A stretch of 64,000 bases of DNA, from positions 67,640 through 131,639 of the forward strand of contig NZ_STGX01000011.1 in NCBI RefSeq assembly GCF_004912155.1, given 5' to 3'. Each line of letters opens with the position of its first letter. The first letter of the stretch is position 1. The notes under the pieces were generated by a model, which did no database searches, was not told where the DNA came from, and saw only the letters and a list, made by a program, of their open reading frames with translations. Below, one piece after another: positions 36,509-45,783 of the stretch. Source of the DNA: Glycomyces paridis. Lineage in GTDB: Bacteria > Actinomycetota > Actinomycetes > Mycobacteriales > Micromonosporaceae. Position numbers and translations under genes: made by a program.

Positions 36509-36780
36509 CAGCGCTCCTCGTCGCGCGCCGCGATCAGGCGATCGGAGAGCGACGGCTCGGTCGGGTCGCCCTCCGGCACCGTGAACGGCGTGTCGTCGGT
36601 CGCCGGAACGACCGCGCCCTCCGCCGTCAAGCGGGCGAGCAGCGAACTCGTGGCGGGCTCCGGCGTCATCCGCACCACCGGTCGTCCGTGGTCGGTCACG
36701 ATCACCGTCTCGCCGTTGCGGACACGGCGCACGATCTGCGCCGTGTGATGGCTGAGTTCGCGAAGCCCGATGGTATCCAT
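36505..36780 (-). CDS. vapB: VapB/Phd-type antitoxin
   Basis: A 91-residue Phd/YefM-fold antitoxin. The N-terminal DNA-binding half shows GLRELSHHTAQIVRRVRNG and VIVTDHGRPVVRM, typical of Phd proteins. The C-terminal half is acidic and unfolded-like (PATDDTPFTVPEGDPTEPS) and would cover the toxin. It overlaps vapC by four bases. A palindrome lies just before its ATG and a -10-like TAACAT ends 6 bases before the start, so it is probably leaderless and autorepressed. Confidence 0.9.
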   Translation of the reverse strand: MDTIGLRELSHHTAQIVRRVRNGETVIVTDHGRPVVRMTPEPATSSLLARLTAEGAVVPATDDTPFTVPEGDPTEPSLSDRLIAARDEERW

Positions 36781-36785
36781 GGCGA

Positions 36786-36810
36786 AATGTTACCACATTT
36801 GTGACACATT
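36786..36810 (-). promoter_or_regulatory. Putative VapBC operator
   Basis: An inverted repeat with AATGT (36786-36790) and ACATT (36806-36810) outside and CACA-TT-TGTG (36794-36803) inside. It overlaps the -10-like TAACAT of vapB, so binding would block transcription. Confidence 0.55.
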
Positions 36811-36839
36811 CGCGGCGGCTCGCGCCCCGAGCGCAGCAC

Positions 36840-37541
36840 TCAGCCGGTGGCGACGTCGAAGGCCGTGCCGAGGGCGTAGGTGACGGCCATGGTGGCGGCG
36901 CCGACGGCGATGACGCGGAGGGTGGCGCGGGCGGGCGGGGCGCCGCCGAGGCGGGCCGAGGTGTAGCCGGTCAGGGCCAGCGCGGCGACGACGGCGAGGG
37001 CGCAGCCGATGACGCGGACGTCGGCGGGCAGCAGGGTGATCGCCAGGAGCGGGAGCAGTGCGCCGCAGGTGAAGGCGATGAAGGAGGAGATCGCGGCGTG
37101 CCAGGGGTTGGTGAGTTCGTCTGGGTCGAGTCCGAACTCGACGGCGGCGTGGGCGTGGAGCGGGTCGGCGGCGGAGAGCTCGCGGGCGGCGGCGCGCGCG
37201 GTGGCCGCGGAGAGGCCGCGGTCCTGGAGGTTCTGGGCGAGTTCGTCTTCGGCGCCCTGGGGGTCCTCGGAGAGTTCGCGCCGCTCGGATTCGACGACGC
37301 TCGCTTCGGTGTCGCGCTGTGTGGAGACGGAGGTGTACTCGCCGCCGGCCATCGAGAGCGCGCCGGCGACGAGTCCGGCGAAGCCGGCCACGAGGATCGC
37401 GGTGCGGTCGGCGGTGGCGCCGGCGACGCCGATGACGATGCCGGCGGTGGAGACGATGCCGTCGTTGGCGCCGAGCACGCCCGCGCGGAGCCAGTTGAGC
37501 CTGTTGCCGAGCGAACCCGGTCCTTCCTCGCCGTGTGCCAC
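36840..37541 (-). CDS. VIT1/CCC1-family metal transporter
   Basis: A protein of about 233 residues with five spans. Family features are NRLNWLRAGVLGANDGIVSTAG at the N-terminus, GALSMAGGEYTSVSTQRD between spans 2 and 3, an acidic cytoplasmic segment EDPQGAEDELAQNL, and PWHAAISSFIAFTCGALLPL. Eukaryotic VIT1/CCC1 proteins move Fe2+ or Mn2+, and prokaryotic members are often called VIT-family proteins. The start is uncertain: GTG 37541 or ATG 37559 would differ by six residues. Confidence 0.88.
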   Translation of the reverse strand: MAHGEEGPGSLGNRLNWLRAGVLGANDGIVSTAGIVIGVAGATADRTAILVAGFAGLVAGALSMAGGEYTSVSTQRDTEASVVESERRELSEDPQGAEDELAQNLQDRGLSAATARAAARELSAADPLHAHAAVEFGLDPDELTNPWHAAISSFIAFTCGALLPLLAITLLPADVRVIGCALAVVAALALTGYTSARLGGAPPARATLRVIAVGAATMAVTYALGTAFDVATG

Positions 37542-37716
37542 GGCCCCAGTACACCACAAGGTTGCGTGACATGGGCGTTCTCACAGCGGGCCGCGAATTG
37601 CACCACTGTGGGCGATATTCCCGGCCGTCGATGTCGAAGGGTCCATTGGGGATCTTCCCTTCGCGGCGCGAGGGGGCTATTCTCGCACTCCCTCCGATGA
37701 GAAGGGGCTCTGTGAA

Positions 37717-39525
37717 ATGAGCGACCCGAACGAATCCCCCGCGCCGCGATCAGAGGACGCCGAAGGGCCCGAGGCCCCCGGCGAGGCGCCGAACCGATCC
37801 GCCGCGGCCCCCGAGCCGCCTCCGGCTCCCCGCCCGCCCGAGGCCGACTCCGCGCCGCAGGCGCCTCCGGCCACGCAGGAAGCCCCGGCCCCACAGGCGC
37901 CTCCGGCCGCGCAAGCCGCCCCGGTCCCCCGGCCCGAGCAGGCGCCGCAGGCAGCCGACCGGCCCGCGACTCCCGCCGCGCCGCCCCGGCCCGCGGCACC
38001 GCCGCACGCCGTCCCGCCGCCTCGCACCGCGTACGAGCAGCAGTTGGCGACGCAGGCGTACTACCAGCAGATGGCGCCTCGCCTCATCGAGCCGAATCCG
38101 CGCTGGCACCGGCCCGACTCGGCCGCCTCCTCCACCGCGTCGGTGCTCGTGATCGCCTTGGCGCTGTTCGGCGCCTGGGCGGCCTTCGGCGTCGACGGAG
38201 TCGGGATCGGCCTGGCGCTCACCGGCATCGGCCTGGTCGCCGTCCCGCTGCTGACCTCCGACCGGCGGGACCTGCTGCCGCGGCTGCCCGGCGCGGTGCT
38301 GGTCGCGGCGCTGTGGTCGGTGGCGGCGTTCCGCGACGCCGGCTGGGTCGTCGCGCTGTGCTCGCTCGCGGCCTTCGCGCTCACGCCCGCGGTGCTCGCG
38401 CCGCAGCGCCGCTTCAGCGGCAACCTGGTCGTCCTGTTCATGGGCTGGCTCGAAGGCCTGAGCCCGTCCTTCAGCTGGCTCGCGCGCGGGCGCCGCGACC
38501 GGGACGGCGAGCGGTCGAGGACGATGCGGGGCCTGTGGACCGCGCTGGTCACCGTCGCGCTGCTGCTGGTCTTCGGCGGGTTGTTCGCCGCCGCGGACTC
38601 GACATTCGCGGGCCTGGTCGGCAGTCTGCTGCCGGACCTGAACCCGGTCGAGATCGTCCTGCGACTCATGCTGGCCGTGGCGCTGTTCCCGCTGGTGCTC
38701 ATCTGGACGTACACGGCGGTCGCGAAGCCGCGCTTCGACGGCGAGGGCGGCAAGGAGCACCGCACGGTCTCGCGCTTCGAGCTGGCCGTGCCGCTGGGCG
38801 CGCTGAACCTGCTGTTCGCGGCGTTCATCGCGGTGCAGCTGCGCGTGTACCTCGGCGGCGAGGACTACGTGCTCGACACGGCAGGGCTCACGTTCGCCGA
38901 GTACGCCCGGAAGGGCTTCTGGCAGTTGAGCGTCGTGGCGTTCCTGGCGCTGGGGGTCATCGCGCTCGCCGCGTGGCTGGCACCCAAGCGCGAGCAGGGC
39001 GACCGGTGGCTGGTGCGGGCGCTGCTGGGCCCGCTGGGCCTGATGTCGATGGTCGTCGTCGCCTCCGCGCTGTACCGCATGTACACGTACTTCGAGACCT
39101 ACGGCCTCACGCGGATGCGGGTGTGGATCTTCACCGTGGAGATCTGGCTGGCGGTGCTGTTCGCGCTGGTCCTGGTGTGCTGCTGGAAGCTGCGGGCGAC
39201 CTGGCTGCCGAGGGCGATCCTCGCCTCGGGCGCCCTGGCGCTGCTGGGCCTGGCCGCGGTGAACCCGGACGCGCTCATCGCCCGGTACAACCTCGACCAC
39301 GACCACGAGCTGGACCTGGTCTACCTCGCGGGGCTCTCGGACGACGCGGTGCCGGAATTCGAGGAGCTGTCGGCGGCCGACCGCGCCTGCGTGGTGGCGC
39401 CCTCCCGCAGCGAGGACCGGGCCGTGCTGACGTGGAACCTCGGGTATCAACGGGCCGAGGAGTTCCGGGAGGAGCACGACCAGTCGCTGCGCTGGGAGGA
39501 GTGCCCGACCCGATTCGGGTACTGA
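37717..39525 (+). CDS. DUF4173-type multi-span membrane protein
   Basis: A 602-residue protein. Residues 1-125 are a proline/alanine-rich disordered tail (repeated APQAPPA units). Then come about 12 membrane spans and a soluble C-terminal segment (about 525-602). The transmembrane part contains the FELAVPLGALNLLFAAFIAVQLRVYLGG and YARKGFWQLSVVAFL pattern of DUF4153/DUF4173 proteins. Function is unknown. GAAGGGG lies before the ATG. A -10-like TATTCT is at 37678-37683. A hairpin follows the gene. Confidence 0.8.
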   Translation: MSDPNESPAPRSEDAEGPEAPGEAPNRSAAAPEPPPAPRPPEADSAPQAPPATQEAPAPQAPPAAQAAPVPRPEQAPQAADRPATPAAPPRPAAPPHAVPPPRTAYEQQLATQAYYQQMAPRLIEPNPRWHRPDSAASSTASVLVIALALFGAWAAFGVDGVGIGLALTGIGLVAVPLLTSDRRDLLPRLPGAVLVAALWSVAAFRDAGWVVALCSLAAFALTPAVLAPQRRFSGNLVVLFMGWLEGLSPSFSWLARGRRDRDGERSRTMRGLWTALVTVALLLVFGGLFAAADSTFAGLVGSLLPDLNPVEIVLRLMLAVALFPLVLIWTYTAVAKPRFDGEGGKEHRTVSRFELAVPLGALNLLFAAFIAVQLRVYLGGEDYVLDTAGLTFAEYARKGFWQLSVVAFLALGVIALAAWLAPKREQGDRWLVRALLGPLGLMSMVVVASALYRMYTYFETYGLTRMRVWIFTVEIWLAVLFALVLVCCWKLRATWLPRAILASGALALLGLAAVNPDALIARYNLDHDHELDLVYLAGLSDDAVPEFEELSAADRACVVAPSRSEDRAVLTWNLGYQRAEEFREEHDQSLRWEECPTRFGY

Positions 39526-39537
39526 CGTTCCTTTATC

Positions 39538-39569
39538 CGGCGGCGGCGCGGGACACCGCGCCGCCGCCG
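39538..39569 (+). terminator. Terminator after the DUF4173 gene
   Basis: A perfect 13-bp stem (39538-39550 with 39557-39569) and a 6-base loop, 12 bases past the stop. Confidence 0.7.
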
Positions 39570-39608
39570 AGTTTCGAACAGGCGGACTGGACGCTTCGGC
39601 GCACCGGT

Positions 39609-39638
39609 TCGACGGCGCCCGTAGCGGTCTCGTAACTT
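39609..39638 (+). promoter_or_regulatory. Putative leaderless promoter of the sulfotransferase gene
   Basis: TCGACG (39609-39614), an 18-base spacer and TAACTT (39633-39638) end 6 bases before the ATG. The -35 is the same hexamer as in the erm leader promoter. Confidence 0.45.
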
Positions 39639-39644
39639 GGGGGG

Positions 39645-40301
39645 ATGCTGCGAGTGATCGGCGCGGGGCTCCCGCGCACCGGGACCATGACGCTCAAGAG
39701 CGCACTGGAGACGCTGCTGGGGGCGCCGTGCCACCACATGGCGGAGGTGTTCCGGCGCGTGGAGACCGACCCGCCGGTGTTCCTGGCGGCCGCGCGCGGC
39801 GAGGGCGCCGACTGGGACGCGATCCTGTCGGGCTACGCCTCGGCCGTCGACTGGCCCGCCTCTGCCTTCTACGCCGAGCTCGCCGAGCGCTACCCCGAGG
39901 CGGTGGTGGTGCTCTCGCGCCGCGACCGGTTCGAGACGTGGTGGTCGAGCGCGACCAACACGATCTTCACGGGCATGGACACCGAGGGCTTCAAGACCCC
40001 GGCCTGGTCGGCGATGATCGACGCGATCTGGGAGAAGACGTTCCCGGGCGCGCCCCGCAGCGACCGGGACGCGGTCGAGGAGGCCTACGAGCGCTATCAC
40101 GAGCGCGTGCGCGCGACGATCCCTCCCGAACGCCTGGTCGAGTTCACGACCGGCGCGGGCTGGGAGCCGCTGTGCGCGGCGCTGGACCTGCCGGTGCCCG
40201 AGGAGCCGTTCCCGTACCTGAACACGACGCGGGACTGGCACGAGCGCAAGGGCCAAGTGCCGCCCGGAGGCGTGCCGGAATCCCTGGTCCGGGAGTCCTG
40301 A
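39645..40301 (+). CDS. Sulfotransferase-family protein
   Basis: A 218-residue protein with an N-terminal P-loop-like 5'-phosphosulfate site, GLPRTGTMTLKSAL (about 7-20), and a second strand, VVVLSRRDRFETWWSS (about 87-102), as in the sulfotransferase family. It would transfer sulfate from PAPS to an unknown acceptor. It is near the short end of the family. It is monocistronic, with GGGGGG just before the ATG and a possible leaderless start. Confidence 0.82.
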   Translation: MLRVIGAGLPRTGTMTLKSALETLLGAPCHHMAEVFRRVETDPPVFLAAARGEGADWDAILSGYASAVDWPASAFYAELAERYPEAVVVLSRRDRFETWWSSATNTIFTGMDTEGFKTPAWSAMIDAIWEKTFPGAPRSDRDAVEEAYERYHERVRATIPPERLVEFTTGAGWEPLCAALDLPVPEEPFPYLNTTRDWHERKGQVPPGGVPESLVRES

Positions 40302-40373
40302 GAGGACGGACACGGACCTCCGCGGGAACCCGGTCGGGCCTCACGGTCGATACCACCGCACCCGCGAGTGCGC

Positions 40374-40501
40374 ACCGGATGCGCACGGCCCCGCGCGAGG
40401 ACTCGCCGGATCGCCTCGTGACGATGTTCAGCCGTGGACCGGATGCGCACGGCGCCGCGCGAAGGCCCGCCGGATCTCCCGGTGACGGCGATCAGCCGTG
40501 G
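40374..40501. repeat. Tandem direct repeat of 64 bp, two copies
   Basis: Copies 40374-40437 and 40438-40501 are about 84 % identical (about 10 differences) and abut exactly. The second copy includes the stop codon of the MetE-like gene on the minus strand; the first carries the same TGA at the same offset (54 bases). It looks like a duplication of the gene end and its 3' flank. Confidence 0.85.
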
Positions 40502-41502
40502 AGTCGCCTGGCGGCCTCGCGGCTCGCCTCCATCGCGAATCGGGCGTAGTCAGGACTCGCCCCGGCCATGCCGCACGCGGTCGCGACGGCGACCTGGCGC
40601 GGAAGAAGTTCAGGGTCGAAGCCGAGCCGGTTCCACAGGGCCAGTACGCGGTCGGCGGCCGCGGCGGCGGTGCCGGGGTGGGCCGATCCGATGGCGGGCA
40701 CGGCCCCGGCGATGAGCCGGCCGCCGCCGTCGAGGTACTCCCCCAGGGCGTCGACCTTCGGCACGTCGTCGAGGTCGAGGAGCGTCAGGTCGATCCCGAC
40801 CGCGCGGGCGCCGGCCTCGGCGAGGAGCCCGACGGGCACGTCGGGGGCGCAGCAGTGGACGACCAGCGGCACGCCGACCGCGTCCGCGATCTCGCGCAGC
40901 CGCTCGCGGGCGACCTCGACCGGCACGCGCCGGTAGAAGTCCAGGCCGGACTCGTTGTTGACCCGCCCGGCCAGCGCGGCGGGCAGGCTCGGTTCGTCGA
41001 TCTGGATCGACAGGGCCGCGCCGGGCATCCGCGCCTGGGCGGCGGCGACGTGGCGGCGCAGGCCTTCGGTGAGGGAGGCGGTGAGGTCGGCGACCGCGCC
41101 GGGGTCGGCGATCATGGCGCCGCCGGTGCGCCGCCACAGGTTCGCGGCGAGCGTGAACGGCCCGACGGAGGTGAGGCGGACGGGTCCGGCGGCGGCGGTC
41201 TCGTGGAGTGCGTCGAGGTCGCGTTCGAGGAAGTCGGCGGCGCGGCGGGCGTCGACGCCGGGCAGGTCGGCCATCTCCCAGCGGAACGCCCACCACTGGA
41301 CGGGCAGGTCGACCAGGAGGGCCGCGCCGCGGCCGATCATGTCGGCGCCCAGGCCCCGGGCGGGCAGTTCGGGCAGGTGGGGCCATTCGGGGAGTTCGCC
41401 GAAGACGACGTTGACGGCTTCGCGCACGTCGGTGCCGGGCATGGAGCCGACGCCGGTGGCGACGCCGGAGGGCAGGGCGGCGTCGGGCGCGGGCTCAGAC
41501 AC
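40492..41502 (-). CDS. MetE-like (cobalamin-independent methionine synthase family) protein
   Basis: A 336-residue protein covering only the C-terminal catalytic TIM-barrel part of MetE. It has the GVGSMPGTD start, [19 protein letters not shown] (zinc His-Cys) and the closing TACGMAG Cys. Such short MetE-like or UroD-like enzymes transfer methyl groups; the methyl donor in this subgroup is uncertain. It overlaps mnmA by 8 bases and ends the three-gene operon. The gene end is duplicated downstream (tandem repeat). Confidence 0.85.
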   Translation of the reverse strand: MSEPAPDAALPSGVATGVGSMPGTDVREAVNVVFGELPEWPHLPELPARGLGADMIGRGAALLVDLPVQWWAFRWEMADLPGVDARRAADFLERDLDALHETAAAGPVRLTSVGPFTLAANLWRRTGGAMIADPGAVADLTASLTEGLRRHVAAAQARMPGAALSIQIDEPSLPAALAGRVNNESGLDFYRRVPVEVARERLREIADAVGVPLVVHCCAPDVPVGLLAEAGARAVGIDLTLLDLDDVPKVDALGEYLDGGGRLIAGAVPAIGSAHPGTAAAAADRVLALWNRLGFDPELLPRQVAVATACGMAGASPDYARFAMEASREAARRLHG

Positions 41503-42610
41503 CGGCGGCCTCGACCGGTGCGGCGGCGTCGGCGGTGTCGATGGTGCCCGAGGCGAGGACCGCGTCGCCGTGCTCGGCGTCGGGGTCGTAGACGACGAGG
41601 GCCTGGCCGGGCGCGACGCCGTACGCGGGCTTGCGCAGGACGGCGGTGAGGCCGTGGGCGTCGGCGGTGACGACGGCGGGGTAGACCTCGCCGTGGGCGC
41701 GGAGCTGGACCTGGGCGTCGAAGTCGCCGGTGCGCTCGGCGGCGAGCCAGACGGGCCGGCCGGTGCGGATGCGGTCGACGCGCAGGGCTTCGCGGGGGCC
41801 GACTTCGACGCGGTTGTCGACGGGCGTGATCGACAGGACGTAGCGGGGGCGCCCGTCGGCGGCGGGCCGCTTGAGGCCCAGGCCGTGGCGCTGGCCGACG
41901 GTGAACTGGTGGGAGCCGTCGTGGCTGCCGAGGACCTCGCCGGTGGCGGAGTCGACGATCTCGCCGTCCTTGGAGCCGAGCCTGTTCTTGAGGAACCCGG
42001 AGGTGTCGCCGTCGGCGATGAAGCAGATGTCGTGGCTGTCGGGTTTGCGGGCGACGGCGAGGCCGCGCTCCTCGGCCTCGGCGCGCACGAGGTCCTTGGG
42101 GGTGTCGCCGAGCGGGAAGAGGGAGTGGGCGAGCTGGGCGGGGGTGAGCACGGCGAGGACGTAGGACTGGTCCTTGCCGGGGTCGACGCCGCGGCGCAGG
42201 AGGCCGTCCTCGCCCTTGCGGGCGTAGTGGCCGGTGGCGACGGCGTCGAAGCCGAGGGCCACGGCGCGGTCGAGGACGGCGGCGAACTTGATCTTCTCGT
42301 TGCAGCGCAGGCACGGGTTGGGGGTGCGCCCGTTGGCGTACTCGGCGTAGAAGTCCTCCACGACGTCCTCGTGGAAGCGCTCGGCCATGTCCCACACGTA
42401 GAAGGGGATGCCGATGACGTCGGCGGCGCGGCGGGCGTCGCGGGAGTCCTCGATGGTGCAGCAGCCGCGTGCCCCGGTGCGGTAGGTCTGGGGGTTCTTG
42501 GACAGCGCCAGGTGGACGCCGGTGACGTCGTGCCCGGCCTCGACGGCGCGGGCCGCGGCGACGGCCGAGTCGACGCCGCCGCTCATGGCGGCCAGTACTC
42601 GCAGTTTCAC
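41495..42610 (-). CDS. mnmA: tRNA 2-thiouridylase MnmA
   Basis: A 371-residue MnmA. The PP-loop ATP motif is [14 protein letters not shown] (about 8-21). The catalytic cysteines lie in [14 protein letters not shown] and in [14 protein letters not shown]. It thiolates U34 of tRNA-Lys, -Glu and -Gln, using sulfur passed from a cysteine desulfurase, which is the gene just upstream on this strand (51-base gap). The downstream MetE-like gene overlaps its end. Confidence 0.96.
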   Translation of the reverse strand: MKLRVLAAMSGGVDSAVAAARAVEAGHDVTGVHLALSKNPQTYRTGARGCCTIEDSRDARRAADVIGIPFYVWDMAERFHEDVVEDFYAEYANGRTPNPCLRCNEKIKFAAVLDRAVALGFDAVATGHYARKGEDGLLRRGVDPGKDQSYVLAVLTPAQLAHSLFPLGDTPKDLVRAEAEERGLAVARKPDSHDICFIADGDTSGFLKNRLGSKDGEIVDSATGEVLGSHDGSHQFTVGQRHGLGLKRPAADGRPRYVLSITPVDNRVEVGPREALRVDRIRTGRPVWLAAERTGDFDAQVQLRAHGEVYPAVVTADAHGLTAVLRKPAYGVAPGQALVVYDPDAEHGDAVLASGTIDTADAAAPVEAAGV

Positions 42611-42661
42611 GTCGTCAACCTTAGCCGGGCTCGCGCCGGGGCCGGTCCGGCGGCGCGGTGC

Positions 42662-43819
42662 TCAGGTGAGTCCGGCGGTCTTGGCGCGCCGCACGGCTTC
42701 GGGGAGGGCGGCGACAAGGGCGTCCACGTCGGCCTTGGTGGTGGGCCAGCCGAGGGTGAAGCGCAGGGAGGAGCGGGCGTCGTCGGGCGCGGCGCCCATC
42801 GCGAGGAGCACGTGGGAGGGCTGGGCGATCCCGGCCGAGCAGGCGGAGCCTGTGGCGCATTCGACACCGGAGGCGTCGAGGAGCATGAGGAGCGCGTCGC
42901 CTTCGCAGCCGGGGAAGGAGAAGTGCGCGTTCCCGGGCAGGCGCAGTTCGGGGTCGCCGTTGTAGATCGCGTCGGGCACGGCTTCGCGGATGCGGGCGAC
43001 GAGGTCGTCGCGCAGGACCGCGAGGCGCTGCGCCTCGGTCTGCTGGGTGCGGGCGGCGTGGAGGACGGCTTCGGCGAGGGCGGCGATGCCGGGCACGTCG
43101 AGGGTGCCGGAGCGGATCTCGCGTTCCTGGCCGCCGCCGTGGAGCAGCGGCACGGCCTTGACGTCGCGGCGCAGCAGGAGCGCGCCGGTGCCGGTGGGGC
43201 CGCCGAGCTTGTGGCCGGAGAGGGCGAGGGCGGCGGCGCCGGAGGCGGCGAAGTCGACCGGGACGTGGCCGACCGCCTGGATCGCGTCGGTGTGGACGGG
43301 GATGCCGTGGGGCGCGGCCAGGGCCGCCATCGCCTCGATCGGCTGGAGGGTACCGACCTCGTTGTTCGCCCACATGCAGGTGATCACGGTGATCTCGGCG
43401 GCGTGCTCGTCGAGGAGCCCGGCGAGGACGGCGGTGTCGACCCGCCCGAGCTTGTCGACGGGCAGTTCGGTGACGTCGGCCCGCTCGTGGTCGCCGAGCC
43501 AGGCGACGGCGTCGGCGACGGCGTGGTGCTCGATGGCGGTCGTCACGATCCGGTTGCGCGCGCCGGTGCGCCGCTCCCAGTGGACGCCCTTGACGGCGAG
43601 GTTGTCGGCCTCGGTGCCCGACCCGGTGAAGATGACCTCGCCGGGTTTGGCGCCGAGGACCTCGGCGATCCGTTCGCGGGCCTCCTCCACGGTGCGGCGG
43701 GCGGTGCGCCCGGAGCCGTGGAGGGACGAGGCGTTGCCGAGTGCGCGTGCGGTCCGCATGTAGGCGTCGAGCGCTTGGGGGAGCATCGGCGTGGTCGCGG
43801 CGTGATCGAGATAGGCCAT
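42662..43819 (-). CDS. Cysteine desulfurase (NifS/IscS-like)
   Basis: A 385-residue PLP enzyme with the N-terminal YLDHAATTP, the PLP Lys in ALSGHKLGGPTG (about 203), HHAV and the catalytic loop Cys in ATGSACSAG (about 325). It removes sulfur from cysteine as a persulfide for MnmA and possibly Fe-S clusters. Its place directly before mnmA suggests the tRNA-thiolation role. It is the first gene of the operon. Confidence 0.95.
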   Translation of the reverse strand: MAYLDHAATTPMLPQALDAYMRTARALGNASSLHGSGRTARRTVEEARERIAEVLGAKPGEVIFTGSGTEADNLAVKGVHWERRTGARNRIVTTAIEHHAVADAVAWLGDHERADVTELPVDKLGRVDTAVLAGLLDEHAAEITVITCMWANNEVGTLQPIEAMAALAAPHGIPVHTDAIQAVGHVPVDFAASGAAALALSGHKLGGPTGTGALLLRRDVKAVPLLHGGGQEREIRSGTLDVPGIAALAEAVLHAARTQQTEAQRLAVLRDDLVARIREAVPDAIYNGDPELRLPGNAHFSFPGCEGDALLMLLDASGVECATGSACSAGIAQPSHVLLAMGAAPDDARSSLRFTLGWPTTKADVDALVAALPEAVRRAKTAGLT

Positions 43820-44066
43820 GGCCCCTTCAGTCTACGGCGCGTCCGGGCGCGCTCCCTCCCGCAGCGACGGCGGGCGGCGCTGCGCACCCCCGGCGTGGGA
43901 ACGTGCGCCACCCGACCGCTCGCGGAGCCGTAATCCGCGATGGTGCACGCGAGATAGAATCTGACGAATCCTCCTACCTTTCCGGTTGCGAGGGGTCGCC
44001 GCCCCGAGACCGGGCGCCGGGGGGTCCGGACTCCGCGGTGGGCCGGTCGAGAGAAAGTATGTGCCG

Positions 44067-44978
44067 ATGACGCCCGAGCTCGCCGAAGCGCTACGTGCGG
44101 GGCCGTTCCACACCGCCCTGCGGGTGGCCATCCAGACCAGCGGGCTCGGCCTCGACCGGATCCGTCACCGCCTCGCGATGCGCGGCATCACCGTCTCCAC
44201 CACGAGCCTCAGCTACTGGCAGTCCGGACGCTCCCGCCCCGAGCGCGCCGAGTCCCTCGCCGCCGTCACCGCCCTCGAAGACCTCCTCGACCTCCCCGCC
44301 GGCTCCCTCCGCGTCCTCCTGGGCCCCAAGCGCGCCCGCGGCCCCCGCTCGATCCGGGGCCAGCTCCCCCGCCCGGACGCGGTCCTCGGCGGCGACGCCG
44401 TCCGCGAGCTGTGCGACCAGGTGCCCGCCTCCCGCGAGCACACCCTCGACATCCTCAGCCAGCAGGTGGTCGTGCACGTGGACTCGCAGTGGCAGGAGAC
44501 GCTCATGGAGCTGTCGATGCTGGTGCGCGCGAGGCGCGACGACGTGGACCGGTACATCCTGCTCTACCGCGGGGACGACGGCTGCGACGTGGACGAGATC
44601 GAGTTCAAGCCGGTCCGCGACTGCACCGTCCCGAACGTCCTGCGCCACGCGGACGCCCCGGTCGCGCTCGCCCAGATCGTGTTCGACACGCCGCTGCCGA
44701 AGGGCGCGACCCACCTGTTCGAGATCGTCGTCCAGGGCAACGGCGGGGTGTCGACGGGTCACGGGAACGCGTTCCGCTACCCGGTCGACCAGTACTCGCT
44801 CCAGGTGCGCTTCGCGCCCGACGCGGTGCCCCGGCGCGTCTACCGCTTCGCGCAGTCGAGCCTCCAGCGGGACAAGCGCGAGACCGGCGACCTGCAACTG
44901 GGCCCGACCCGCACGGTCGCGCTGGCCGAGCCGGTCCCGAGGCCGGGGGCGCTCGGCATCGGCTGGGACGCGGTGTAG
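44067..44978 (+). CDS. HTH-domain protein of unknown function
   Basis: The ATG at 44067 (GAGAAAG 9 bases upstream) gives 303 residues; a GTG at 44061 is possible. An N-terminal XRE-like helix-turn-helix reads LDRIRHRLAMRGITVSTTSLSYWQSGRSRP (about 27-57). The rest, including LDILSQQVVVHVDSQWQETLMEL, has no recognised domain. It may be a transcription regulator or a protein with a specific actinomycete role. It is monocistronic, with a terminator shared with bioY. Confidence 0.65.
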   Translation: MTPELAEALRAGPFHTALRVAIQTSGLGLDRIRHRLAMRGITVSTTSLSYWQSGRSRPERAESLAAVTALEDLLDLPAGSLRVLLGPKRARGPRSIRGQLPRPDAVLGGDAVRELCDQVPASREHTLDILSQQVVVHVDSQWQETLMELSMLVRARRDDVDRYILLYRGDDGCDVDEIEFKPVRDCTVPNVLRHADAPVALAQIVFDTPLPKGATHLFEIVVQGNGGVSTGHGNAFRYPVDQYSLQVRFAPDAVPRRVYRFAQSSLQRDKRETGDLQLGPTRTVALAEPVPRPGALGIGWDAV

Positions 44979-45004
44979 CGGCGGAGCCGCACATGGACGA
45001 ACGC

Positions 45005-45037
45005 GAAGGGCCCCACCGGATTCCGGTGGGGCCCTTC
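45005..45037. terminator. Bidirectional hairpin between HTH gene and bioY
   Basis: A perfect 15-bp stem (45005-45019 with 45023-45037) with a 3-base loop, 10 bases past the bioY stop and 26 past the HTH stop. Confidence 0.85.
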
Positions 45038-45047
45038 GCCGTGTGCG

Positions 45048-45659
45048 TCAGTCCTGGGAGCGGAAGCGGTTCACGGCCCACCAGGTGCCAGGGAGCAGAA
45101 GCGCGGCGAGGACGAGCTTGACGGCGTCGCCGGCGAGGAACGGGTACATGCCGGCGCTGAGGGCGTCAGAGGCGCTCATGTCAAGGGCGAGCGCGAGGTA
45201 GGGGACGCCGAAGGCGTACATGAGGACGTTGCCGACGACCATGAGCACCACGGTCTTCACGACGGTCCGGTCGCCGCCGCGCCGCGCCAGGAAGCCCACG
45301 GCGACCGAGGCGGCGAGGAAGCCGATGATGTAGCCGAAGGTCGGCATCGCGAACCCGGAGGTGCCCTCGGTGAACCAGGGGACCCCGGCCGCGCCCGCGG
45401 CGAGGTACAGCGCGAGCGTCAGGCCCGCGCGCAGCGGGCCGTAGGCGGCGCCGAGGAGCAGCACCGTGAACGTCGTGAGCACGAACGGAACCGGGCTGAT
45501 CTGCGGGATCGTGAACGCGATCTGCGCCGACGCCCCGACGGCGGCCGCGCCGCCGAGCACGAGCACGGCATCGCGCGCGATGGCGCGGGCCCGGGTCGAG
45601 GCGGGCAGCAGGTCGGCAAGCACACCCGGAGCGGCGATCGCGGCGGCTGGAGCGGCCAT
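45048..45659 (-). CDS. bioY: Biotin ECF transporter S component BioY
   Basis: A 203-residue BioY with about six spans. It has the family pattern VGASAQIAFTIPQISPVPFVLTTFTVLLLG and GLTLALYLAAGAAGVPWF. BioY binds biotin and works with energizing ATPases, which are not adjacent here, so it may share an ECF module elsewhere or work alone. The ATG at 45659 has GGAGGA 7 bases upstream; an upstream ATG (45680) gives a seven-residue longer form. Upstream are a TTGT-TACG-ACAA inverted repeat (45728-45739) and the repeat cluster at 45.8-46.0 kb. Confidence 0.92.
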   Translation of the reverse strand: MAAPAAAIAAPGVLADLLPASTRARAIARDAVLVLGGAAAVGASAQIAFTIPQISPVPFVLTTFTVLLLGAAYGPLRAGLTLALYLAAGAAGVPWFTEGTSGFAMPTFGYIIGFLAASVAVGFLARRGGDRTVVKTVVLMVVGNVLMYAFGVPYLALALDMSASDALSAGMYPFLAGDAVKLVLAALLLPGTWWAVNRFRSQD

Positions 45660-45783
45660 ATCGGATTCCTCCAACATCATCTGTAGGTTCTCTATAACGA
45701 GAGGCTGCCACGAAGCCTAACGCACCCTTGTTACGACAACATGAAGCCCCCGCACGACCGCCCCACCCGCCACGCCGACCCCA

